Source: Pseudopedobacter sp965218985 (GTDB lineage Bacteria; Bacteroidota; Bacteroidia; Sphingobacteriales; Sphingobacteriaceae). From it: a DNA stretch of 64,000 nucleotides. The DNA lies in NCBI GenBank assembly GCA_965218985.1, contig CBDCMP010000006.1, positions 434,001-498,000 on the forward strand. The letters are read 5' to 3'. The notes below the pieces were generated by a model, which saw nothing but the letters and a program-made list of their open reading frames with translations, made no database searches and was not told where the DNA came from. Of the stretch, positions 18,525 through 26,436 are shown piece after piece (positions within the stretch are counted from its first letter, which is position 1; every line of letters begins with the position of its first letter). A program made the translations under genes and the position numbers.

Positions 18525-21020
18525 TTACCAGGCTTCTGCTTTTACCTGATCTCTCATCTCCGTGAATTTAACGGTGGGATCTTTCTCCTCCGGAGCATTC
18601 ACGAAATGGCTGAATCTTTTTCTCATCTCCGGGTTTTCAATGGCGGCTTTCCACTCGCACTCATAAGAGCCGACATGAGCAAGCATGTCAGCTTCCAGTT
18701 CAGCGCAGATGCCCAAGCTGTCATTTATGATCACATTCCTGAGGTAAGACATGCCGCCTTCCATTTTATTCATCCAGGTTGCGGTTCTGGTTAATAGATC
18801 AGCGGTTCTTACATAAAACATCAGGAACCGATCTAAATATTTCACGCAGGTTTCTTTATCAATATCGGCAGCCAGCAGCAGCGCATGCTGGGGTTTGGAT
18901 CCTCCGTTGCCGCAAACGAACAAATTCCAGCCTTTCTCTGTGGCGATGATTCCAAAATCCTTGGATTTCGCTTCGGCACATTCACGAATACATCCCGAGA
19001 CGCCACCTTTTAATTTATGGGGTGAGCGTAATCCTTTATAACGATCCTCCACCTCAATGGCAAAGCTCACGCTGTCATGCAAGCCAAACCTGCACCAGGT
19101 GCTGCCTACACAGCTTTTAACGGTACGTAAAGATTTCCCGTAAGCATGTCCGCTTTCAAAACCTGCATCAATGAGCTCCTCCCATATGGTGGGCAGATCA
19201 CTGAGATGGGCACCAAACAAATCAATTCTTTGCCCTCCGGTGATTTTGGTGTAGAGATTATACCTTTTGCCCACTTTTCCAATCGCAATCAATTTATCTG
19301 GCGTGATCTCTCCCCCTGGGATTCTGGGCACCACCGAATAGGTGCCGCCTTTTTGGATGTTGGCCAGGAACCTGTCATTGCTGTCCTGTATGGTATCCTG
19401 TTTCAGGATCAGCTCATTCCAGACAGTTGCCAAGATGCTGGCCACGGCAGGTTTGCAAATTTCGCAGCCATCACCTGATCCGCACTCATCCAACACTTCA
19501 TCGTAAGTTTTCAGTTGATGTAATTTGACCAGGTCAAAGATTTCCTGACGGGAATGGTCGAAGTGCTCACAAATCACATTTTTAATGTAAACTCCGTTCT
19601 CTTTCATGGTTCCCATGATTAAATCTTTCACCAATGGAATGCAGCCTCCACATCCAGTTCCTGCCGTGGTGCATTTCTTCATCCCATCCATAGAGCTGAT
19701 CCCTAAATTGGTGACGGCATTGCAGATGTCGCCTTTACTCACGGCTTCACAGGAACAAATCAAAGCTTCATCCGGCAGGGTCATGACCCCGGAGTTCCCT
19801 TCTGTTGGGCCACCTCTGCTGCCCAGGATCAAATCTTCCGGGTTGGGTGGCAATACCATCTTATTGTTTACGGTTTGCAATAATAGGTTATAGGCATCCG
19901 CATCGCCAATCAGTATTCCGCCCAGCAAATATTTTCCATCATTGGTGATATTGACGCGTTTATAGATCCCTTTATGGGTATCTTCGAAAACGATGGTTCT
20001 TCCTTCCGGTTCCGTGACGAAGGCATCTCCGAAACTGGCTACATCCACACCGATCAGTTTAAGTTTCGTGCTCATGTCAAAACCATTGAAGGTTTTATCC
20101 ATTCCGCAGAGGCCCGTGGCAACCACCTCGGCCATCTCATATCCGGGAGCCACCAGGCCATAGATCATTTCACGGTATAAAGCACACTCTCCAATGGCGT
20201 AGATGGATCCATCGCTGGTCTGTAGTTTTTCGTTCACCAGAATCCCGCCCCTCGAACCGACCTGCAATCCGGCCAGTTTAGCCAGCTCATCCCTGGGCCT
20301 GATCCCTGCAGAGATCACCAGCATATCCAGTTCCAGTTGGCTATCGTCATTAAAGGTCAAAGCGGTTATTTTCCCATCGCCTGTAATTTCACTGGTGCTT
20401 TTATTTAAATGAATTTGAAGTCCCAATTCCTTCAATTTGCCCTGGAGCAAAGCACTTCCTGCGCTATCAATTTGCCTTGGCATCAGTCTCGGAGCAAATT
20501 CCACCACGTGCGCCTCTTCCAGGCCCAGATCCAAAATTGCTTTAGCGGCTTCCAATCCTAATAAACCACCGCCCATCACCGCACCTTTTCTGGCATGTTT
20601 AGCATATTCTTTCATCAACTCCAGGTCTTCTATGGTTCGGTAAACAAATACCCCGTTTTTCTCCACTCCTGGAATGTTGGGCACAAATGGAGAGGAACCT
20701 GTGGCCAAAACCACATAATCATAATTTTGTACCACCCCTTTTTGTGAATGGACGGTTTTGGCGGTTCTGTTGATTTCGAGTATTGGATCACCCAAATAAA
20801 GCAAGATACCATGGTCGCTGTACCAGTTTGAGGAGGACATGCTTAAATCCTCTGCATCTTTTCCGTTAAAATATTCACTCAAATGAACCCTGTCATAAGC
20901 TCTTCTGGGCTCTTCTCCGAAAACAATGATGTTGTATTCATCTGTTTTAGCCACTAGTTTTTCACAAAATTTATAACCGACCATTCCATTGCCAATTACA
21001 ACGATATTTTTCTTGTTCAT
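18525..21020 (-). CDS. nirB: NADH-dependent nitrite reductase large subunit
   Basis: An 831-aa siroheme enzyme. Order of domains: FAD/NAD(P)-binding (VVIGNGMVGYKF near residue 6, GAVMGGGLLGLEAAKA near 145); a BFD-like [2Fe-2S] domain (ICSCEAVSKGD...TAGTGCGGC, about 425-470) with a second cysteine-rich repeat after it (DECGSGDGCEICKP); a ferredoxin-like half-domain; and the siroheme/[4Fe-4S] domain with CVGSTWCRFG and GCIRECAEAKSKDFG (Cx5C...Cx3C). It reduces nitrite to ammonium in the cytoplasm with NirD. It is transcribed divergently from cobA, which makes the siroheme precursor. Length is typical. Confidence 0.95.
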   Translation of the reverse strand: MNKKNIVVIGNGMVGYKFCEKLVAKTDEYNIIVFGEEPRRAYDRVHLSEYFNGKDAEDLSMSSSNWYSDHGILLYLGDPILEINRTAKTVHSQKGVVQNYDYVVLATGSSPFVPNIPGVEKNGVFVYRTIEDLELMKEYAKHARKGAVMGGGLLGLEAAKAILDLGLEEAHVVEFAPRLMPRQIDSAGSALLQGKLKELGLQIHLNKSTSEITGDGKITALTFNDDSQLELDMLVISAGIRPRDELAKLAGLQVGSRGGILVNEKLQTSDGSIYAIGECALYREMIYGLVAPGYEMAEVVATGLCGMDKTFNGFDMSTKLKLIGVDVASFGDAFVTEPEGRTIVFEDTHKGIYKRVNITNDGKYLLGGILIGDADAYNLLLQTVNNKMVLPPNPEDLILGSRGGPTEGNSGVMTLPDEALICSCEAVSKGDICNAVTNLGISSMDGMKKCTTAGTGCGGCIPLVKDLIMGTMKENGVYIKNVICEHFDHSRQEIFDLVKLHQLKTYDEVLDECGSGDGCEICKPAVASILATVWNELILKQDTIQDSNDRFLANIQKGGTYSVVPRIPGGEITPDKLIAIGKVGKRYNLYTKITGGQRIDLFGAHLSDLPTIWEELIDAGFESGHAYGKSLRTVKSCVGSTWCRFGLHDSVSFAIEVEDRYKGLRSPHKLKGGVSGCIRECAEAKSKDFGIIATEKGWNLFVCGNGGSKPQHALLLAADIDKETCVKYLDRFLMFYVRTADLLTRTATWMNKMEGGMSYLRNVIINDSLGICAELEADMLAHVGSYECEWKAAIENPEMRKRFSHFVNAPEEKDPTVKFTEMRDQVKAEAW

Positions 21021-21308
21021 TTTATGTTTTTTAATAAAACAGATGATTTAAATCCATTAAATCTTATATTTTCTGATCATTTTAATTTTAATATGATTTA
21101 AAACAGATTATATAGACTTTATTTTTTATAAATTTACATATAAACATTATTCAAGTAATATTTTTTGATCATTTTGTCTCATTTTTAATATTATTTCATT
21201 TTTTTACTTAAATAAATAGTGTTTTTTGATATAATTTTAATAGAAAACACAGAAAAGTATAAAAGTAAATCATGTAAGGGTCCATTTTTTTGGTAAAAAA
21301 CATAAAAA
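21021..21308. promoter_or_regulatory. Divergent nirB / cobA regulatory region
   Basis: A 288-bp very A+T-rich gap between divergent nirB and cobA. It contains two direct copies of TGATCATTTT (about 21075 and 21167), each preceded by a T-rich stretch, and the imperfect palindrome TGATTTAAATCCATTAAATC. These are candidates for operators of the nearby NarL-type regulator or a Crp-like factor. No -33/-7 Bacteroidota promoter can be placed with certainty. Confidence 0.5.
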
Positions 21309-22019
21309 ATGCTGAATTCAGAACTCATTATTGTTGGTGCAGGACCGGGTGATCCCGAGCTGATCACTTTAAAAGCGTTAAAAGCCATACAGCGGGCAGA
21401 TGTGATCCTGTATGATAATCTGGCGAATAAGGTCTTATTGGATCATGCAAAGACGGGTTGTGAATTGGTGTACGTAGGTAAAACCCCTTATCAAACGTAC
21501 ACTTCTCAGGAGAACATTCACGAATTGATCCGAACCTATGCGCAAAGGCATGCCTTGGTGGTGAGGCTTAAGGGAGGGGATCCCTTCATCTTCGGAAGAG
21601 GAATGGAAGAGATCCGGTTTGCAAGAGCACACGGAATAAAGGCGAGTTATGTGCCGGGCATTACCAGCATGCTGGCCATTGGTTTATGTGACATCCCACT
21701 CACACACCGGGGGGTGAGTGAAGGTTTATGGATCATCACCGGTACAAAAAAGGATGGAAGTTTATCCAGGGATATCCGGCTGGCCCTGCAAAGTAAAACC
21801 ACCTTAGTTATTTACATGGGAATGAAGAATCTTCCATTCATCATTCAGGAGAGTGTGAATTGTGGGAAAGCGCATACGCCTGCAGCTTTGATACAGCATG
21901 CGTCTCTGCCGCATATGAAAATGGTGAAGGGTTCTTTGAAGGATTTACAGCAATTAGCACTTGAACATCAAATCTCCCATCCTGCCCTGATTGTAATAGG
22001 AGAGGTTACCCGGTTCTGA
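21309..22019 (+). CDS. cobA: Uroporphyrinogen-III C-methyltransferase
   Basis: A 236-aa SAM-dependent methylase. Family motifs: VGAGPGDPELITLKALKAIQ at the N-terminus, the GGDPFIFGRG loop, and VPGITSMLA in the middle. It converts uroporphyrinogen III to precorrin-2, the first step to siroheme. It corresponds to the methylase domain of CysG only; the dehydrogenase/chelatase half must be elsewhere. Placement opposite nirB links it to siroheme supply for nitrite reductase. No gene overlaps it; the start at 21309 is the first Met of the conserved N-terminus. Confidence 0.92.
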   Translation: MLNSELIIVGAGPGDPELITLKALKAIQRADVILYDNLANKVLLDHAKTGCELVYVGKTPYQTYTSQENIHELIRTYAQRHALVVRLKGGDPFIFGRGMEEIRFARAHGIKASYVPGITSMLAIGLCDIPLTHRGVSEGLWIITGTKKDGSLSRDIRLALQSKTTLVIYMGMKNLPFIIQESVNCGKAHTPAALIQHASLPHMKMVKGSLKDLQQLALEHQISHPALIVIGEVTRF

Positions 22020-22042
22020 TAATCCGACTTTTGGACTACTAA

Positions 22043-22358
22043 AAAACCAATACGCCAGTTACCGTTCTTTTACTACCCAAAGCTATAGCTATCATTGAAA
22101 AATACAGGGAATATCCAAGATGCCTTGCCGCTGAGAAGCTACTGCCAATCTATTCTAATCAGAAACTGAACAGTTATATTAAAAGAGATTGCCCTTGTAT
22201 GCGAAATTACTAAGCCACTTACATTTCAGATCGCTAGGCACACTTTTGCTACTACCATTACGCTTACAGATGGCGTTCCGATTGAGTCTATCAGTAAAAT
22301 GCTTGGACATACGAAAGTGAGTACCACTCAAATTTATGCGAAGGTGGTGGAGGGTTAA
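22043..22358 (+). pseudogene. Tyrosine recombinase C-terminal remnant
   Basis: Two frames together rebuild the end of a Bacteroidota transposon-type integrase. Frame 1 reads KTNTPVTVLLLPKAIAIIEK and on through LLPIYSNQKLNSYIK. After a frameshift near 22190-22208 the next frame reads TKPLTFQIARHTFATTITL and on through SISKMLGHTKVSTTQIYAKV to a stop at 22356. The catalytic HxxR is degraded to IARH; the LGH and final Tyr are present. No N-terminal part was found. It marks the start of the scarred accessory region after cobA. Confidence 0.8.
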
Positions 22359-22518
22359 ATTGGGAAATGATAGGGTTAGATGGAGGAAAATACTTTGAAT
22401 TTTTATTAAAAAAATAGTGGATTCTCTTTCAAAATAATTAAATATCTGAATGTCCTTAATTTATCATAAAACCAACAAGAGATAGAGAAATGGATAAATC
22501 CATTAAAATTCCTGTTTC

Positions 22519-22582
22519 ATATAGCCCATGTTTTAAACCATGGGCTATATTTGATTTGCAATTGAAACCGTTTTAACGGTTT
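22519..22582. repeat. Double hairpin, REP-like or bidirectional terminator
   Basis: ATATAGCCCATG (22519-22530) pairs perfectly with CATGGGCTATAT (22539-22550) across an 8-base loop. Fourteen bases later AAACCGTT TT AACGGTTT (22565-22582) forms a second perfect hairpin. It lies about 70 bp past the stop of the minus-strand AraC gene, so it can end that operon; the paired-palindrome design also resembles REP elements. The rest of the gap (22359-22652) shows no gene. Confidence 0.6.
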
Positions 22583-22652
22583 AATCATCCTTATGAAGCT
22601 TTACGGATATTCAATTAAATGTAATTGGTGGCTGGTCTTTTGCAAATATCTG

Positions 22653-23564
22653 TCAATTAAATGATTGCCTAAATTCTATTGGCGAAAAATTTGTCTTACT
22701 CTTAAACAACTTGCTGAATGATTGAGGATGTTCAAAACCTAAGCTATACGCAATTTCGTTTACCGACAAATCTGTCGTTGATAGCTTTTCTTTTGCCAAT
22801 TCAATCAGCTTGTCGTGAATGAATTGTTTGGTACTTTGTCCTGTCAATAGTTGAAGCAAGCGGCTTAGGTAATTAGCTGAAATATGCAAATTGTCGGCAA
22901 TGAACTCCACTGTTGGAATTCCTTTATTTGTTAACTCATCGCTATTGAAATATTGGGAGAGCAAAATGTCCAGCTGATTTAAAATTCTATGGTTGGCAAT
23001 TTTTCTGGTGATAAACTGTCGGTGATAAAATCTATCGGCATAAGTAAGCAGCAATTCGAGTTGTGCAATAATTACGTTTTGGCTGAAATTGTCAATATTC
23101 GAATGATATTCCTGCTCAATGTTCTGCATAATGGCTGTGATTTTGTCTTCTTCTTTTGCAGATAGAAACAAAGCCTCATTTACGGCATAACTAAAAAATT
23201 CGTATTGTTTTATTTTTTTTGCCAAGGCAGTTCCCCAAAGAAAATCTGGGTGAATCAATAAAAGCCAACCCGAATGTTTTAGTTCAACTCCTTTTTCAAT
23301 TTCCACACTCAACACCTGTTTTGGCCCTATGAAAGAAAAAATGCCCTCATCAAAATCATAGGCTTGTTGCCCATAGCGAAGTTTGCCATTGAAATTTCTT
23401 TTGAGTGAGATGGAATAAAAATCGAGTGTGAGATTTATTTTTCCTTCGGGCGGTTGTTTTTTGATGGATTCAAAATCAATCAGACTGATTGACGGATGTT
23501 CTGGTTTGGGCAGTTCCATCAACTGATGATACTGGCTTATACTCTTTATATTTTGAGTAAACAT
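22653..23564 (-). CDS. AraC-family transcriptional regulator
   Basis: A 303-aa regulator with an N-terminal cupin-like ligand domain and a C-terminal double helix-turn-helix (about residues 205-300), including NYLSRLLQLLTGQSTKQFIHDKLIELAKEKL and the AraC signature NEIAYSLGFEHPQSFSKLFKSKTNFSPIEFRQ. It is the last gene of a four-gene minus-strand run with two short-chain/NmrA oxidoreductases, separated by 3 bp from the SDR. In Bacteroidota such regulators usually control the adjacent oxidoreductases; the inducer is unknown. Confidence 0.9.
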   Translation of the reverse strand: MFTQNIKSISQYHQLMELPKPEHPSISLIDFESIKKQPPEGKINLTLDFYSISLKRNFNGKLRYGQQAYDFDEGIFSFIGPKQVLSVEIEKGVELKHSGWLLLIHPDFLWGTALAKKIKQYEFFSYAVNEALFLSAKEEDKITAIMQNIEQEYHSNIDNFSQNVIIAQLELLLTYADRFYHRQFITRKIANHRILNQLDILLSQYFNSDELTNKGIPTVEFIADNLHISANYLSRLLQLLTGQSTKQFIHDKLIELAKEKLSTTDLSVNEIAYSLGFEHPQSFSKLFKSKTNFSPIEFRQSFN

Positions 23565-23567
23565 GGT

Positions 23568-24338
23568 TTAGGAATTTATCAATTTATCCACAGGTTTACT
23601 TAACTGCTTCAATAAAAAATTTGGCGCTATTCTGCTCACTATTTTTATCGCTCTTGCAGCACCGGGATATATTTCAAGTTGGTTCTTTTCAAAGCCTTTT
23701 ATTGCTGCTGCCACCAATTTATCAGCATCCATAAGCGTTTTGCTATCTACATCTTCGGCAAATTTATCGTTCAATGGCGTTTTTGCTCCTGGTGCTACCA
23801 ACTCAAATACCTGGATACCGGTATTTTTCAACTGTATCCGTAAGGATTTTGTATAGGAACGAAGCCCGGATTTTGTAGCTCCATAAATGGGCGAAATGGG
23901 AAATGGAATAAGTGCAAGCCCCGATGTTACGTTGAGGATAGCGGCATTCTTTTGTTTTTTGAGATGTGGTAAAAATTGTTGTACCATTCTTATAGGGCCT
24001 GACAAATTAATATCAATTTCTTTGGTAATATCTTCTAAGCCAATGTGAGTATCGTGCAAGTTTATTTTCCGCATTTCTCCTGCATTATTGATGAGTATAT
24101 TCAGGTTTGGAAATTGAACGATTATTTTTTCGTAAAGTTCAACTATCGCTTGGTGATTACTTACATCACTTTGAAAGGTATGAACCTTAGGAAATAGCTT
24201 TTTAGTTTCGTCCAATTTAGTTTGGTTTCTTCCAGTTATCATAACGGTGTTTCCCAACGCAAGCAATTGTTTGGTAAATTCAAGCCCAAAACCACTTGTT
24301 CCGCCAGTAATTAGAATTGTATTATTATTTAAGTTCAT
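23568..24338 (-). CDS. Short-chain dehydrogenase/reductase
   Basis: A 256-aa classical SDR of the DltE type. TGGTSGFGLEFTKQL is the cofactor motif, NNAG follows strand 4, and the active site is Ser (NVTSG) plus YGATK (YxxxK). It sits between the AraC gene (3 bp) and the DUF4260-like gene (23 bp), all on the minus strand. Substrate unknown. The reading frame is complete and of normal length. Confidence 0.9.
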   Translation of the reverse strand: MNLNNNTILITGGTSGFGLEFTKQLLALGNTVMITGRNQTKLDETKKLFPKVHTFQSDVSNHQAIVELYEKIIVQFPNLNILINNAGEMRKINLHDTHIGLEDITKEIDINLSGPIRMVQQFLPHLKKQKNAAILNVTSGLALIPFPISPIYGATKSGLRSYTKSLRIQLKNTGIQVFELVAPGAKTPLNDKFAEDVDSKTLMDADKLVAAAIKGFEKNQLEIYPGAARAIKIVSRIAPNFLLKQLSKPVDKLINS

Positions 24339-24361
24339 TTTTTTATTTGTTAGATTGAAAA

Positions 24362-24715
24362 TTATTTTTTTCCGATTACGCCCAAATGGGTATTACTAAA
24401 ACTGTCTTTATATTTCAAGCCATAACCTAATGCTCTATCAAATGAAATATGAGCAAACAAAATTATTGCTGCTAATTTCCAATATTCATTGCCACAACTT
24501 AAAGCATATATTGCAACTAATGATGCTATAAAACGATGGTGTAACAGGTTGTAAGTGAAAGCTCCAATTTTAGGGTTGATAATGTAACCTAGGATTCCAA
24601 TATCTGGCAATAGTAAAAGTGCAGGAAACCACCACCAGGTAAAGTTTAATTTATTGAATAGAAATAAACAAAATAGGAATATAGCAATTTCTTCTAACTT
24701 TAATAATAGTTTCAT
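24362..24715 (-). CDS. DUF4260-like small membrane protein
   Basis: A 117-aa hydrophobic protein with about three membrane segments. It begins MKLLLKLEEIAIFLFCLFLF, has LPDIGILGYIINPKIGAFTYNLLHHR in the middle, and ends with the motif HISFDRALGYGLKYKDSFSNTHLG, which is characteristic of DUF4260 proteins as I recall them. Function is not known for the family. It is 3 bp downstream of the NmrA-like gene and part of the same operon. Confidence 0.8.
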   Translation of the reverse strand: MKLLLKLEEIAIFLFCLFLFNKLNFTWWWFPALLLLPDIGILGYIINPKIGAFTYNLLHHRFIASLVAIYALSCGNEYWKLAAIILFAHISFDRALGYGLKYKDSFSNTHLGVIGKK

Positions 24716-24718
24716 TTT

Positions 24719-25588
24719 TTATAATTGAAATAATTGCTTTAGACCTTCCTTTAAACTCGTTGGCTTTCTTCCCAATTCAATTTCGAGGTCGTTAAAAATT
24801 TGTGCTTCCTGGTTGTGTTTGATGTCGGTAATGAAATCCACTATTTTTTGAATTACTGGCTCCAGTAAATTTCTTTGTTTCATCATTCCTGCAAACACAT
24901 CAGCGTTAACATGGGTATATTTCACCTCTTTGCCTGAAAGCTCTGAAAGCTCAGTTGCGATGTCATAGAATGAATAAGCTTTATTACCCGTAAAATTGTA
25001 GATTTTATTTTCGCTTTCCGCTTTCAACAAAACATTTGCCATTGCCTCACCCATCTCGCTTCGCAATGCAAAGGACACTTTTCCGTCACCTGCGGGCAAA
25101 AATATTCCTTTCTCTAAAGCTATATTGCCACCAATAAATTGTGGAATAGCGTCCATATATAGAATGTTTCTGAAAAAAGTGTATTGCAGCCCGCTTGCTA
25201 TGATGTAATCTTCTGTTTGAAAATGTTCAACCATTAATTTATTTGCCAACGTGCTTCTGTCTTTTAAACATCTGCTGGTATAGGCAATATTTTTTATACC
25301 CTTTTTCTTGGCTGTATCTATTACATTTTTATGTTCTTGCATTCTATCGCCTTGGTCGCCCGATGAGATGAGTAACACCGTATCCACTCCATCCATTGCA
25401 TTTTCAAGAGAAGTAACATGATCATAACTACCCAAAAAGCCGTTAAATCCCTTAGCTTGAAATTCTGCCCGTTTTTCTTCGTTCCGGGTGAGAACAGAAA
25501 TTTGATTTGAAGAGATTTTTTTCAACAATGTTTTAACTACTGAACTACCAAGGTGTCCTGTTGCCCCTGTTACTAATATTTTATTCAT
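24719..25588 (-). CDS. NmrA/QorB-like NAD(P)-binding oxidoreductase
   Basis: A 289-aa atypical SDR. The nucleotide-binding motif is VTGATGHLGSSVVKTL, followed by the Arg-containing LTRNEEKRAEF and VLLISSGDQGDR. Such proteins (NmrA/QOR2 type) reduce quinones or sense the NAD(P) redox state. It is the first gene of the minus-strand four-gene operon, so the promoter should lie in the A+T-rich DNA upstream of 25588. Confidence 0.88.
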   Translation of the reverse strand: MNKILVTGATGHLGSSVVKTLLKKISSNQISVLTRNEEKRAEFQAKGFNGFLGSYDHVTSLENAMDGVDTVLLISSGDQGDRMQEHKNVIDTAKKKGIKNIAYTSRCLKDRSTLANKLMVEHFQTEDYIIASGLQYTFFRNILYMDAIPQFIGGNIALEKGIFLPAGDGKVSFALRSEMGEAMANVLLKAESENKIYNFTGNKAYSFYDIATELSELSGKEVKYTHVNADVFAGMMKQRNLLEPVIQKIVDFITDIKHNQEAQIFNDLEIELGRKPTSLKEGLKQLFQL

Positions 25589-25977
25589 CTTTTCTTAATT
25601 TTGTCAATGCAAAGTTCGGAATGAATAAAAAGGTATAAGTGTCTAAATCTTGCTTTGTGGTAGTCAAATCTGATATTGTCAAAACTGGTTAGCTCGTAGG
25701 GTGTGTCGCCCCATTACCGCTAAAGGCAGTCTGCCTAAAACCTAAATCTAATCGCTGAGCATTGAATATACAAGAATTTTCTAAGACAGGTGTCCGTATA
25801 TAAAATTTTACTTTTGAGGCTTTTAGATGATTTGATTTTTTGCAGGTTTAATTTGTGCCCACAAAATGGCACTGATTTCCTACTACACCGTGTTGGGCGT
25901 TCGTGGTTAACCTTTCGAACTCACTTTGAACGAAGAAAAATGCGGGAAAGTTTCAAGTCAGGTAGAACACTACTCGA
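25589..25977. other. Gap without convincing gene
   Basis: This stretch separates the NADPH-oxidoreductase operon from the higA remnant. Only short, poorly coded frames are present. A GTTGGGC with an upstream CACCGT at about 25898-25910 looks like an integron core site, but no partner arm was found. The sequence composition shifts here from the nitrate-region style to A+T-rich accessory DNA. Confidence 0.4.
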
Positions 25978-26300
25978 TTAATGGCTGGGCTTTGTCAATT
26001 TATAAGTCTGTATTAACACCTCTGTCGGAATTTTCAAATGGTCATGCAACAGTCGAACATATCCAATGTCAATTTTCGTTTTTTGCTTAGAATTTCGCTA
26101 GCTCGGCTTTTCAGACCAACCACATTAGCAAGGTCTGTCTGATTGTATCCAAGTTGTTCCATTCGGAATTTAATAGCTTCAATTGGGTCAGGAAATCCAA
26201 CTTGGAAATGTTCGTCTTCGTACTTCTCAATCAAAATTCCTAACACCTCAAATTCGTCACCTTCTGGTGATCCTTTCCTTGCGTCAAATATTGTTTCAAT
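25978..26300 (-). pseudogene. HigA-like antitoxin remnant
   Basis: Read on the minus strand, one frame gives IETIFDARKGSPEGDEFEVL and continues as GILIEKYEDEHFQVGFPDPIEAIKFRMEQLGY, then an XRE helix-turn-helix (NQTDLANVVGLKSRASEILSKKRKLTLDM). A frameshift at about 26048 follows, and the next frame ends RLLHDHLKIPTEVLIQTYKL with a stop at 25978. This is the HigA family (HigB-2-type antitoxin) lacking its first 20 or so residues and any toxin gene. Its 5' end runs into the ybaN fragment. Confidence 0.8.
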
Positions 26301-26434
26301 TTCTCTGAACTAAGGGAAAAACACCAAGCCGCCAATAAAATAAACGGAATAGCGGGAACACCTGGCAATAAAACACCAATGTAAGCAAGAACCAGAAACA
26401 CAAGCCCTAAGAAGAGAAATAAATATCTTTTCAT
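26240..26434 (-). CDS. Truncated YbaN/DUF454-like membrane protein
   Basis: The ATG lies 2 bases after the HMG-CoA reductase stop. The first 45 or so residues (MKRYLFLFLGLVFLVLAYIGVLLPGVPAIPFILLAAWCFSLSSEKL) are the N-terminal membrane hairpin of DUF454/YbaN proteins. Beyond that the frame leaves the family and runs in the wrong frame over the higA remnant, ending at 64 aa instead of about 120. The junction is near 26300. It may be the broken last gene of the upstream operon. Confidence 0.65.
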   Translation of the reverse strand: MKRYLFLFLGLVFLVLAYIGVLLPGVPAIPFILLAAWCFSLSSEKLKQYLTQGKDHQKVTNLRC

Positions 26435-26436
26435 CT

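Noticed and set aside
25898..25910. Perfect-looking integron core GTTGGGC before the higA remnant
   Set aside because: No complementary arm or AAC partner was found nearby, and the match with CCACCAAC at 33973 is only partial. The five-gene operon cannot be called a cassette from this.
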